A DNA stretch of 64,000 bases from Ahrensia sp. (GTDB lineage Bacteria > Pseudomonadota > Alphaproteobacteria > Rhizobiales > Rhizobiaceae), in contig NZXU01000101.1 in the NCBI GenBank assembly GCA_002698425.1, positions 124,001 to 188,000 of the forward strand. The letters are read 5' to 3'. The position numbers were made by a program, and so were the translations under genes. The notes under the pieces were generated by a model. The model was not told the origin of the DNA. It was given only the letters and a program-made list of their open reading frames with translations, and made no database searches. Positions 42,499 through 51,098 of the stretch are shown here, one piece after another (within the stretch, counting starts at the first letter, position 1; each line of letters opens with the position of its first letter).

Positions 42499-42822
42499 TT
42501 ACTTTTTCGTCTGCTTTTTCTGCAGGGCCATCAGCCAGGCGACGACATCGGCTTTCTCGCCGTCGTACAGCCGGAAGGTGGTCATCGGAAAATGGTCCTC
42601 TTTCAGGAAACGCGTGAAATAGGCTTCGTCGCGCCCCTCGCGCCGGACGATGTCCTCAAAGCGCGGCGCCATCACGGGATCCGGCGGATCATCGGCCCGC
42701 ATATGGCAAAGCCGGCACCACTCGTCCACCACGGCCTCACCACGTGCTGCCGCCGCCTCGCCGGCGAGCGCGGCGGTGTTCGGGAGCAGGACGATGACGG
42801 CGCACAGAACAAATCGAATCAT
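42499..42822 (-). CDS. small soluble c-type cytochrome
   Basis: A 107-aa periplasmic cytochrome c of class I type. A signal peptide ends after ALA near residue 20. The haem-binding motif is C36-R-L-C39-H40, and M80 (HFPMTTFRLY) is the likely sixth ligand. It is a monohaem electron carrier; its partner is not evident. It lies upstream of ppsA on the same strand but is separated by an FNR box, so it is probably transcribed on its own. It may pass electrons to a terminal oxidase at low oxygen. Confidence 0.87.
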   Translation of the reverse strand: MIRFVLCAVIVLLPNTAALAGEAAAARGEAVVDEWCRLCHMRADDPPDPVMAPRFEDIVRREGRDEAYFTRFLKEDHFPMTTFRLYDGEKADVVAWLMALQKKQTKK

Positions 42823-43118
42823 GAGCGAACTTTTTTGGAACCAATCCGCCTTTCAAACGTCTTTCCGGTGACCGCCGCCATGATTTCCGTCAATCGAAAC
42901 GGGCTAGCGAATTCAAGGGGTTCTGCGGAATTTGCTGCGCTGCGAGAGGGATTTCTCCGGCTAAGCGGTTGATTTTGCGAGGGAGCTACCTATCCTTAAG
43001 GTCATGAATGTGCATTGCACAATTTCATCGGGTTACTTTCAGCGCCCTCGCGGGCCGCGTCTTTCGGGAAGCGTTCCAGCCTCCCGTCCCCCAGGATAAC
43101 CGACTTCGAATTCTCGTC

Positions 43119-43143
43119 CCGGACAACGTATTTTGTTGTCCGG
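43119..43143. promoter_or_regulatory. perfect inverted repeat upstream of the gpsA-ggpS operon
   Basis: CCGGACAAC-GTATTTT-GTTGTCCGG, with perfect 9-bp arms and a 7-nt centre, ends 28 nt before the gpsA start. No T-run follows, so it is more likely an operator or leader hairpin than a terminator. The rest of the 349-bp gap 42823-43171 shows no gene. Confidence 0.45.
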
Positions 43144-43171
43144 TCATCGTTTCAACACGACCGGAAGAAAA

Positions 43172-44314
43172 ATGACCGCACCCCTCGTCGACAGACAATC
43201 TGTCATTGCAAAGACACGCCCGTATTCCCGCATCGCCGTGATCGGCGCCGGTGCATGGGGAACCGCGCTCGCTGCCGTCGCCCGCCGCGCCGGTCGCGAC
43301 GTTACGATCTGGGGACGCGACCCGGACGTCGTTCGTTCCCTCAACGAGGAAAACCGCAACAACAGGTACCTGCCGGAGATCGACCTTCCCGCCGGCATGA
43401 AGGCGACCACCGATCTGGGCGAAGCGCTTCACGGTGCCGAAGCGGTCATGCTTGTCACGCCGTCGAAAACAGTGCGCGACATCAGCCGCGCCGTCGCCGA
43501 GCACCTTGAAGAAAAGACCGCTATCGCGCTCTGCGCCAAGGGCATCGAGGCCGGCACGGGCCGCCTGCTCGCCAATGTCGCCGGCGCGGAAATGCCCGGC
43601 CATCCGGTCGGAGCGATTTCCGGCCCGACCTTCGCCCACGAGACGGCGAAGGCCTATCCGACCGCCGTTACGGTCGCATTCGACTTTACTCACGAGGACC
43701 GGCTGAGCCCGTCCGAGAGCGCGGCGGCGCGTTTCGCCCTGTCGCTGAGCTCCGAAACATTCCGCCCCTATATCTCCGACGACCTGACCGGCGTCGAGAT
43801 CGGCGGTGCGGTCAAGAACGTCATCGCGATCGCCTGCGGCATGATGACGGGCGCCGGTTTTGCCGAGAACACCCGCGCGGCGCTGATCGCCCGGGGCATG
43901 GACGAGATGAAGGCGCTTGCCGAGGCGCTCGGCGGACGGCGCGAGACGATCACCGGGCTTTCGGGCGCCGGCGATCTGACGCTGACCTGCTCCAGCCGGA
44001 CGTCGCGCAACATGTCGCTTGGCATCCAGCTTGGCCAGGGCATGGCCCGGGAGAATTGCTTCGAGGGCCGCCCGGTCGTGGTTGAGGGCGAGGTCAACTC
44101 GGTTTCGGTGACGGACCTTGCGCGCCGCATGGATGTCGCAATGCCGATCTGCGAGGCGGTCTGGCAAGTGCTGCATGGCGGCGCCGACCTCCGCGCCACT
44201 TTCGCGCATCTCTGGTCGCAGCCGATCATGGGCGAGCCCAAGGCGCTCGATATCGTCATCGATCACCCGTCCGGCCGCACCGCCATCGAGGATTTCGCGG
44301 GAGTTTTCGCATGA
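43172..44314 (+). CDS. gpsA: NAD(P)-dependent glycerol-3-phosphate dehydrogenase
   Basis: A 380-aa dehydrogenase reducing dihydroxyacetone phosphate to sn-glycerol-3-phosphate. The cofactor fold is IAVIGAGAWGTALAAVARRA, with R in the WGRDP motif. The catalytic lysine region is EIGGAVKNVIAIACGMMTGA, and GLSGAGDLTLTCSSRTSRN is the family signature. It is about 40 residues longer than housekeeping GpsA, mostly at the N-terminus. ATG 43172 has GGAAG upstream. It is coupled by ATGA to a HAD phosphatase and then to ggpS, so it probably supplies the acceptor for glucosylglycerol synthesis rather than lipids. Confidence 0.92.
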   Translation: MTAPLVDRQSVIAKTRPYSRIAVIGAGAWGTALAAVARRAGRDVTIWGRDPDVVRSLNEENRNNRYLPEIDLPAGMKATTDLGEALHGAEAVMLVTPSKTVRDISRAVAEHLEEKTAIALCAKGIEAGTGRLLANVAGAEMPGHPVGAISGPTFAHETAKAYPTAVTVAFDFTHEDRLSPSESAAARFALSLSSETFRPYISDDLTGVEIGGAVKNVIAIACGMMTGAGFAENTRAALIARGMDEMKALAEALGGRRETITGLSGAGDLTLTCSSRTSRNMSLGIQLGQGMARENCFEGRPVVVEGEVNSVSVTDLARRMDVAMPICEAVWQVLHGGADLRATFAHLWSQPIMGEPKALDIVIDHPSGRTAIEDFAGVFA

Positions 44315-45093
44315 ACGAGATGACCTCCATCGGCCATCCCCCGCTTCATGAGCGCGATTTCGTGCTCGCGACCGACCTCGACGGCACATTTCTCGGCGGC
44401 AGCGACGAAGACCGCGCCGCGCTGTATGACTGGATCGAGGACAACCGCGCGACGATCGGACTGATCTTCGTCACGGGCCGCGATCCCGAATTCATCGCGG
44501 ATATCTGCGACGGGACCAACGTGCCGTGGCCGGACTATGTGATCGGCGATGTCGGCACGACCATCGCGGAGGTCCGTGACGGCGGTACAATCGCGCCCAT
44601 CGGCGCTCTCGAGGAGGATATCTCCCAGCGCTGGGGCGGCAAGGGGGATGCGGTGCGCGAGGCGCTGCACGGCCATCCCGGCCTGACGCTGCAGCCGACC
44701 CCGTTCCGCTACCGCGTCAGCTACGACCTTGCCGCCGACGAATACCATCCGGGCGCGGAAGACAAGGTGGCGACGCTCGGCCTCGATCACCTCGTCTCCG
44801 ACAACCGCTTCTTCGATGTGTTGCCGAAGGGCGTCAGCAAGGGGCCGTCACTGAAACGCCTCGTTGCCCATCTCGGCATCGAGGAACCGCGCGTGCTCGC
44901 GGCGGGCGACACGCTGAACGACCTGTCGATGCTGGAATGCGGCATCCAGGCCGTTGCCGTCGGCGGCGCGGAAGCCGCCCTGCTCGAGCGCGTCTCGCAT
45001 CTCGAGCACGTCTTCACCGCAACCGAAATCGGCGCCGCCGGCATCCTCGAAGCCATTGCCGCGCTCGACCTGCACCCGACACCGAAAGGATAA
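44311..45093 (+). CDS. HAD-family sugar phosphatase, candidate glucosylglycerol-phosphate phosphatase
   Basis: A 260-aa phosphatase of the sucrose-phosphate/trehalose-phosphate phosphatase type (Cof-like HAD). Motif I is LATDLDGTFLGG with both aspartates, motif II is IFVTGRDPEF, the lysine is in VSKGPSLKRL, and motif IV is VLAAGDTLNDLSML. It starts within the gpsA stop (ATGA) and ends 3 nt before ggpS. In this setting it most likely removes phosphate from the GgpS product. This is inference from context, as it is not closely similar to cyanobacterial GgpP. Confidence 0.87.
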   Translation: MNEMTSIGHPPLHERDFVLATDLDGTFLGGSDEDRAALYDWIEDNRATIGLIFVTGRDPEFIADICDGTNVPWPDYVIGDVGTTIAEVRDGGTIAPIGALEEDISQRWGGKGDAVREALHGHPGLTLQPTPFRYRVSYDLAADEYHPGAEDKVATLGLDHLVSDNRFFDVLPKGVSKGPSLKRLVAHLGIEEPRVLAAGDTLNDLSMLECGIQAVAVGGAEAALLERVSHLEHVFTATEIGAAGILEAIAALDLHPTPKG

Positions 45094-45096
45094 GAC

Positions 45097-46611
45097 ATGC
45101 CCTCCGAACTGGTTATCGTTTATCACCGTCAGCCCTATGAGGAGGTGGTGGAAAACGGAAAGACCGTCTTTCGCGAGAACAAGAGCCCGAACGGTATCGT
45201 GCCGACCCTGAAAAGCTTCTTCGGCCATGTCGACAAGGGCGCCTGGATCGCCTGGAAAGAGGCCGAGGATCCGAGCAATCCGACTTTCGAGCGGACGATC
45301 GAGATCAGCGACCAGTATGGCGACTACACGGTGTCGCGCCTGCCGCTGACCGCGCAGCAGGTCTCCAGCTTCTACCACGTCACCTCGAAGGAAGCCTTCT
45401 GGCCGATCCTCCACTCCTTCAAGGAGAAGTACAATTACGACCCGGTCGACTGGCCGACCTTCAGGGAGGTCAATTGGGCCTTTGCCGAGGCTGCCGCCGC
45501 CGAAGCTGCGGAGGGCGCGGTTGTCTGGATCCACGACTACAATCTGTGGCTCGTGCCCGGCTATCTGCGCCAGCTCCGCCCCGATGTGCGCATCTCCTTC
45601 TTCCACCACACGCCGTTCCCGGCGCCGGACATCTTCAACGTCCTGCCCTGGCGCAAGGAAATCGTCGGCAGCCTGCTCGCCTGCGATGTCGTCGGCTTCC
45701 ATATCCCGCGCTATTCCTCGAATTTCGTTCAGGTCGCGCGGTCGCTCTACGATGTCGAGGTGGCGAAGCGTGAAAAGGTGCCCGACGAGTTGATCAATGA
45801 CGGCACCGCGCTGGTCGAACGCTCCGTCCCGACGGCTATCAGCTATGAGGGCCGCGAGATCCTCGTCTCCGCTTGCCCTGTCGGCGTCGATGTCGATTTC
45901 ATCACCGAGCGCGCCGAGACGACCGAGACGCTCGACAAGACCGTGGCCATCAAGCAGGAACTCGGCGACACGAAGCTGATCCTGTCCGTTTCGCGCACCG
46001 ACTACACCAAGGGCGGGATCGAACAGCTGCTCACCTACGAGCGCCTGCTGGAGCGCCGCAAGGACCTGCGCGGCAAGGTGCGCCTGATGCATGTCTCCGT
46101 CAGCGCCAACCGAAACATGGCCGTCTACGAACAGATCCAGGGCGAAGTCGAGCAGATCGTCGGCCGCATCAACGGACGGTTCGGTTCGCTGGAATGGCAG
46201 CCGATTGCGTTGATCTCGACGGCTGTGCCGTTCCGTGAACTGGTTTCCTATTACCGCGCGGCCGATGTCTGCTGGATCACGCCGCTCGCCGACGGCATGA
46301 ACATCGTCGCCAAGGAATTCGTGGCCGCGCGCAGCGACGAGGACGGCGTTCTCGTCCTGTCGGAATTCGCCGGTGCAGCCATCGAGATGTCGGCGGCGGT
46401 CATCACCAACCCGTTCTCGCACAAGTCGATGGACACGACGATCGACCTCGCGCTCGACATGGAACCCGAGGACCGCAAGGGCCGCATGCGCGCGTTGCGC
46501 ACCACGCTCCGCCATTACGACATCAAGGCCTGGGCGAAGGAGCAGCATCGCCTGTTCGAGGCCGCGGGCGATCATGGCCCCGGCAAAGGCGACGTCCTGT
46601 CGGCGGCCTGA
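45097..46611 (+). CDS. ggpS: glucosylglycerol-phosphate synthase (GT20)
   Basis: A 504-aa retaining glycosyltransferase that joins glucose from ADP-glucose to glycerol-3-phosphate. Many blocks follow cyanobacterial GgpS more closely than OtsA: VIYHRQPYEEVVENGKTVFR, SPNGIVPTLKSFF, FYHVTSKEAFWPILHSF, IHDYNLWLVPGYLRQL, FFHHTPFPAPDIFN and WITPLADGMNIVAKEF. The operon gives it G3P (gpsA) and a phosphatase, which supports glucosylglycerol rather than trehalose. Glucosylglycerol is a compatible solute for salt stress, mostly in aquatic bacteria. Confidence 0.92.
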   Translation: MPSELVIVYHRQPYEEVVENGKTVFRENKSPNGIVPTLKSFFGHVDKGAWIAWKEAEDPSNPTFERTIEISDQYGDYTVSRLPLTAQQVSSFYHVTSKEAFWPILHSFKEKYNYDPVDWPTFREVNWAFAEAAAAEAAEGAVVWIHDYNLWLVPGYLRQLRPDVRISFFHHTPFPAPDIFNVLPWRKEIVGSLLACDVVGFHIPRYSSNFVQVARSLYDVEVAKREKVPDELINDGTALVERSVPTAISYEGREILVSACPVGVDVDFITERAETTETLDKTVAIKQELGDTKLILSVSRTDYTKGGIEQLLTYERLLERRKDLRGKVRLMHVSVSANRNMAVYEQIQGEVEQIVGRINGRFGSLEWQPIALISTAVPFRELVSYYRAADVCWITPLADGMNIVAKEFVAARSDEDGVLVLSEFAGAAIEMSAAVITNPFSHKSMDTTIDLALDMEPEDRKGRMRALRTTLRHYDIKAWAKEQHRLFEAAGDHGPGKGDVLSAA

Positions 46612-46672
46612 GCCGGTTAACCTCGCTTAAAAACCGTCCGCGTAACATGCCGCTCCGTCGAACGGAGCGGAC

Positions 46673-47893
46673 ATGGCGCGGATTCTGAACACGATACGGA
46701 CGGGCGACTGGTTGGAAAAAGACCGGATGCTCGTCTATCCGCTCGTCATCATGGCAACCACCGTGGTCTCCATCGCCTATGTGCTGTTCAGCCATGGCGG
46801 CGTCCTTCCGAACGGCTCGCCTTTCGGATCCGACTTCGTCAGCTTCTGGGTGGCGGCGCGGGAGGCGCTGGCCGGTCATCCGGAGACGCCCTATCTCGTC
46901 GAGCGGTTTGCGGCGGCGCAAGACTCCATCTTCGGCGACGGCAATGTCTATGCCTTCTACTATCCGCCGCATTTCCTTGCCTACTTGCTACCATTCGGCG
47001 CGCTGCCTTATTACCCCGCGCTCGCCGCGTGGATGGCGATAAGCTTTGCGGCGGCGCTGTGGGCGCTCACCCGGATTGCCGGTCGCCGGATCGAAGTCCT
47101 GATCCTTGCGCTCGCCTTTCCCGCGACCTTCCTGACCATCGCGCACGGTCAGAACGCCTTCCTGTCGGCCGCGCTCTTCGGCGGCGGCCTCGCATTGTTG
47201 CGAACGAGGCCCGTCCTTGCCGGCATCCTGTTCGGCCTGATGACCTTCAAGCCGCAGCTCGGTCTGCTGATTCCGCTGGCGCTGATCGCCGGTGGAAACT
47301 GGCGCACCATCCTGTCGGCCGCCGCAACGACCGTGCTGATCGCCGCCTTCTCCGGCGTCTTGTTCGGAACGGACGTCTGGGCGCTTTTCCTGCAGCAGGG
47401 TAGCGACGCCATGGCGACGTTGCGCGATGGCGTCGTCGACCGAAACAAGATGATGTCCGTCTATGCGATGCTTCGCTTGGTCGGCGCGGGTCACGGCGCT
47501 GCTGTTGCCGTCCAGTCTGTCGTGTCGGTTTTGGTCGCGGCGGCGGTCGCTTGGGCATGGTTCCGCAAGGACGCGGTCGCATTCGACATTCGCGCCGTCC
47601 TGCTGTTGACCGGAGCGCTTCTGGCGACCCCTTTCGTGCTCAGCTACGACCTGTTTCTCCTCGCCCCGGCGCTCGCCTTCATCGGCGCGCGGGGCGTCAC
47701 GACGGGGTTCCGCGCATACGAGAAGGCGACGCTCGCCTTTCTCTACTGCGCGCCGTTCCTGATCCTCGGCCTGATGGCGGTCAACGTGCCGGTCGCGCCG
47801 TTCATTGTGGCCCTGCCCTTCCTGCAGGCGCTGAAATCCGCCCTGGATCAAAACCGGCGTCATGCCGACAACGCCCTGATCGCCGCGGAATGA
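46673..47893 (+). CDS. GT87-type membrane glycosyltransferase (DUF2029)
   Basis: A 406-aa polytopic membrane protein with about ten helices. The early periplasmic acidic motif FGSDFVSFWVAAREAL matches the D in the first loop of polyprenyl-phosphate-dependent GT-C enzymes, and FYYPPHFLAYLLPFG and KPQLGLLIPLALIAG are GT87 hallmarks. It would transfer mannose or another sugar from a lipid carrier. It follows ggpS by 61 nt; a shared promoter is possible but a related function is not shown. Confidence 0.85.
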   Translation: MARILNTIRTGDWLEKDRMLVYPLVIMATTVVSIAYVLFSHGGVLPNGSPFGSDFVSFWVAAREALAGHPETPYLVERFAAAQDSIFGDGNVYAFYYPPHFLAYLLPFGALPYYPALAAWMAISFAAALWALTRIAGRRIEVLILALAFPATFLTIAHGQNAFLSAALFGGGLALLRTRPVLAGILFGLMTFKPQLGLLIPLALIAGGNWRTILSAAATTVLIAAFSGVLFGTDVWALFLQQGSDAMATLRDGVVDRNKMMSVYAMLRLVGAGHGAAVAVQSVVSVLVAAAVAWAWFRKDAVAFDIRAVLLLTGALLATPFVLSYDLFLLAPALAFIGARGVTTGFRAYEKATLAFLYCAPFLILGLMAVNVPVAPFIVALPFLQALKSALDQNRRHADNALIAAE

Positions 47894-47894
47894 A

Positions 47895-47918
47895 AAAGGC
47901 GCCCCGAAAGGCGCCTTT
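47895..47918. terminator. bidirectional intrinsic terminator
   Basis: AAAGGCGCC-CCGAAA-GGCGCCTTT, a perfect 9-bp stem between two convergent genes. On the minus strand it is followed by a run of five T, giving a good terminator for the BMP binding-protein operon. On the plus strand only TTT follows. Confidence 0.8.
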
Positions 47919-47940
47919 CCCGTCAGCATAATTCCCGATC

Positions 47941-49011
47941 TTACTGGGGCAGCTTGTCGTCGACGCCTTCGACATAGAAGTTCATGCCGAGAAGCGTGCC
48001 GTCGTCGGACACTTCACCGTCTTTCAGCCAGACAGTGCCGTCCTGCTTGTTGACCGGCCCGGTGAACGGATGCAGTTCGCCCGACGTGATCTTGGCTTCG
48101 GTATCCTCGGCCATCGCCTTCACGTCGTCCGGCATGTTGGTATAGGGCGCCATCGCCAGGATGCCTTCGGCGATGCCGTCCCAGCTTTGCTCGCCGCCCT
48201 TCCAGGTGCCGTCCATAGCCGCTTCGATCTTCTTGACGTAATAGGGACCCCAGGTGTCCAGGATCGCGGTCAGCTGCGCGTTCGGGCCAGCCTCGATCTG
48301 GTCGAACGCCTGACCGAATGCATGGATGCCGCGTTCCTCGGCGATCTGCATCGGCGCGGCGGAGTCGGTGTGCTGCGTGATGATGTCGACGCCCTGGTCG
48401 ATCAGCGCCTTGGCGGCGTCGGCTTCCTTGCCGGCGTCATGCCAGGTGTTGACCCAGACCACCTTCAGCTTGAAGTCCGGGTTGACCGAGCGCGCCCCGA
48501 GCAGGAAACCGTTGATGCCCATCACGACTTCCGGGATCGGGAAGGACGCGATGTAGCCGGCGACGCTGGTCTTCGACACCTTGCCGGCGATCTGGCCGAT
48601 GATGTAGCGGCCCTGGTAGAAGCGCGAATTGTAGGTGGTGACGTTCGGCGCTGTCTTGTAGCCAGTCGCATGCTCGAACTTCACGTCCGGGAATTTCTCC
48701 GCGACGGCCAGCGTCGGGTCCATATAGCCGAAGGACGTGGTGAAGATGATGCCGCAGCCCGAGCGCGCGAAACGCTCGATGGCGCGCTGGGAATCCGGGC
48801 CTTCCGGCACGTTTTCCAAATAGGCCGTCTCCACCTTGTCGCCGAGCTTCTCCTCGACATATTGACGGCCGATATCATGCGCCTGTGTCCAGCCACCATC
48901 GGTCTTCGGACCGAGATAGATGAAGCAGGCCTTGTATTTATCCTGGGCGGACGCGCTCGTGGCGACCATGATCGCCAGCGCGGACGCGAGACCCAATACG
49001 AGCTTTTTCAT
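47941..49011 (-). CDS. BMP-family ABC transporter substrate-binding protein
   Basis: A 356-aa periplasmic protein with signal peptide MKKLVLGLASALAIMVATSA cleaved after ASA near residue 22. The BMP/Med-type core is ACFIYLGPKTDGGWTQAHD, and further blocks are IFTTSFGYMDPTLAVAEKFP and DIITQHTDSAAPMQIAEERG. Relatives bind purine nucleosides or purines. It is the last gene of a four-gene transporter operon, 72 nt after the second permease, with AATGGAGGTAAG before ATG 49011. Confidence 0.93.
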   Translation of the reverse strand: MKKLVLGLASALAIMVATSASAQDKYKACFIYLGPKTDGGWTQAHDIGRQYVEEKLGDKVETAYLENVPEGPDSQRAIERFARSGCGIIFTTSFGYMDPTLAVAEKFPDVKFEHATGYKTAPNVTTYNSRFYQGRYIIGQIAGKVSKTSVAGYIASFPIPEVVMGINGFLLGARSVNPDFKLKVVWVNTWHDAGKEADAAKALIDQGVDIITQHTDSAAPMQIAEERGIHAFGQAFDQIEAGPNAQLTAILDTWGPYYVKKIEAAMDGTWKGGEQSWDGIAEGILAMAPYTNMPDDVKAMAEDTEAKITSGELHPFTGPVNKQDGTVWLKDGEVSDDGTLLGMNFYVEGVDDKLPQ

Positions 49012-49083
49012 AGACTTACCTCCATTAGTTTGACGCGGAAGACTTCCCTCCGCGGGATTCCATGCCGGTGATCCCGTCATTAT

Positions 49084-50004
49084 CTAACGATCCGGCACGA
49101 AGGGTTGTCCCAGCGACGCGGGCGTGTTGATCGTCGTCAGACGCCTGTCGCGGGAGATGAGTACGAGCACCACGATCGTCGCCAGATAAGGCAGCGACGA
49201 CAATAGCTGCGAGGGAATGCCGAAGCCGAGCGCCTGGGCGTGCAACTGGCCGATCGTGACAGCGCCGAAGAGATAGGCGCCCGCCAGCACCCGCCACGGC
49301 CGCCACGAGCCGAACACCACCAGCGCCAGCGCGATCCAGCCGCGGCCGGCGGTCATGTTCTCCACCCATTGCGGCGTGTAGACGATCGACAGATGGGCCC
49401 CGGCAAGCCCGGCGCAGGCGCCGCCGAACATCACCGCCAGATAGCGGTAGCGGATCACCGGAATGCCGAGCGCATGCGCCGATTTGTGGTTGTCGCCGAT
49501 GGAGCGCAGCGTCAGCCCGGCTCTCGTGCGGAACAGGAACCACATGACGCCTGCGGTCAGCGCGATCGACATGTAGAAGATCGGGTCCTGACCGAAGATC
49601 AGCCGGCCGACGAGCGGAATGTCCGTCAGCACCGGGATATCAAGCGTCGGCAGGCGCACGCCCGCCTGGCCGACGAAACCTTCGCCGATCAGGCCGGACA
49701 GCCCGATGCCAAGCAGCGTCAGCGACAGGCCGGTCGCGACCTGGTTGGTGGCGAGGCTCAAAGTCAGGAAGCCGAACAGCAGCGATAGCAGCGCGCCGCC
49801 GGCGATCCCGGCGATCACGCCGATCCAGGCATTTCCCGTCAGGATGGCCGCCGCGAAGCCGCAGACCGCGCCGATCACCATCATGCCCTCGACGCCGAGA
49901 TTGAGCACGCCTGAGCGCTCGACGATCAGTTCGCCGATCGCCGCGATCAAGAGCGGCGTCGCCGCGGTCGCGATGGTCAGCAGGATGTTCTGGGCGATCT
50001 CCAT
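49084..50004 (-). CDS. ABC transporter permease (nucleoside uptake), second subunit
   Basis: A 306-aa BPD-type permease with about nine helices. The N-terminus MEIAQNILLTIATAATPLL and GELIVERSGVLNLGVEGMM is typical for the smaller permease of BMP transporters. The coupling-loop region is RSIGDNHKSAHALGIPVIRY. ATG 50004 overlaps the upstream permease stop (ATGA). Confidence 0.93.
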   Translation of the reverse strand: MEIAQNILLTIATAATPLLIAAIGELIVERSGVLNLGVEGMMVIGAVCGFAAAILTGNAWIGVIAGIAGGALLSLLFGFLTLSLATNQVATGLSLTLLGIGLSGLIGEGFVGQAGVRLPTLDIPVLTDIPLVGRLIFGQDPIFYMSIALTAGVMWFLFRTRAGLTLRSIGDNHKSAHALGIPVIRYRYLAVMFGGACAGLAGAHLSIVYTPQWVENMTAGRGWIALALVVFGSWRPWRVLAGAYLFGAVTIGQLHAQALGFGIPSQLLSSLPYLATIVVLVLISRDRRLTTINTPASLGQPFVPDR

Positions 50005-51098
50005 CACGATTTCTCCAGCGCCGAGGCGATTGCGCGCCGGGCGAGCCGGATGCGGTAGTGGATGAGCGTGTCGCAGCCGAGCACGAAGAAGAGCAGCATG
50101 CCCTGGAACACGCGGGCGACCTTGTCGGACACGCCGAGCGAGATCTGCGCCGCCTCGCCGCCAAGATAGGTCAGCGCCAGAACCAAGCCGGCGGCAACGA
50201 TTCCGATCGGGTTCAATCGGCCCAGGAAGGCGACGATGATCGCGGTGAAGCCGTAGCCGGGCGATATCGTTTCGCGCAGCTGGCCAATCGCGCCGGACAC
50301 CTCGCTGATGCCGGCAAGGCCGGCGAGTGCGCCGGATGTCAGGAAGGCGAAGAAGACCATCTTCGAGGCGCTGAACCCGGCGAAGCGCCCTGCCCGCGGG
50401 CTGGTGCCGATCAGCCGCACCTCGAAGCCCTTCAGCGTCGAGCGCAGCATGAACCATACGACGAGCGCCGCGACCACCGCGAAGACGATGCCCAGATGCG
50501 CGCCGCCCTGCGACGGTGCGATCTCGGGCAGCTGCGCGGCGGCCGGAAAGCGGATGGAGCCCGGGAAACCGGATCCGTTCGGATCGCGGAAGACGCCGCG
50601 CGCCAGCCAGTCGAGGAACAGCTGCGCGACATAGACGAGCATCAGGCTCGTCAGGATCTCGTTGGTGTTGAACCGCGTCTTCAGGAAGGCCGGGATCGCC
50701 GCATAGGCTGCGCCGCCAATCATCCCCATGATCATCATCATCGGCAGCAGCAGCGGCCCGCCGAAGCCCGGCACCAGGATCGGCAGCAGCGATCCGACGA
50801 TGCCGCCGAAGATGAACTGGCCTTCCGCGCCGATGTTCCAGTTGTTGGAGATGTAGCAGACCGACAGGCCGACCGCGATCAGGATCAGCGGCGTCGCCTT
50901 GATGATCAGTTCATGGACCGACCACATCTCGGTCAGCGGCTCGACGAAATAGGAATAGAGCGCCGGCAGCGGCGGCTTGCCGATCAGCCAGAACAGGATC
51001 GCGCCGGCGATCAGCGTCAGTGCGAAGGCGATGAAAGGCGACAGCGCCGAAAAGAGCGCCGATTGCTGCGGCCGCCTGATCAGTTCGATCTGTATCAT
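50004..51098 (-). CDS. ABC transporter permease (nucleoside uptake), first subunit
   Basis: A 364-aa permease of the larger type in BMP systems. The block NNWNIGAEGQFIFGGIVGSL and RFNTNEILTSLMLVYVAQLF is characteristic, and the coupling segment is LIGTSPRAGRFAGFSASKMV. It overlaps the ATPase gene by 4 bp and the second permease by 1-3 bp. Confidence 0.93.
   Translation of the reverse strand: MIQIELIRRPQQSALFSALSPFIAFALTLIAGAILFWLIGKPPLPALYSYFVEPLTEMWSVHELIIKATPLILIAVGLSVCYISNNWNIGAEGQFIFGGIVGSLLPILVPGFGGPLLLPMMMIMGMIGGAAYAAIPAFLKTRFNTNEILTSLMLVYVAQLFLDWLARGVFRDPNGSGFPGSIRFPAAAQLPEIAPSQGGAHLGIVFAVVAALVVWFMLRSTLKGFEVRLIGTSPRAGRFAGFSASKMVFFAFLTSGALAGLAGISEVSGAIGQLRETISPGYGFTAIIVAFLGRLNPIGIVAAGLVLALTYLGGEAAQISLGVSDKVARVFQGMLLFFVLGCDTLIHYRIRLARRAIASALEKS

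Noticed and set aside
45097..46611. GT20 gene as trehalose-6-phosphate synthase (otsA)
   Set aside because: The conserved blocks follow cyanobacterial GgpS, and the operon supplies glycerol-3-phosphate; typical OtsA partners are absent.
49053..49076. 6-bp stem CGGGAT/ATCCCG between the second permease and the BMP binding protein
   Set aside because: Too short and without a T-run; not enough to call a terminator inside the operon.
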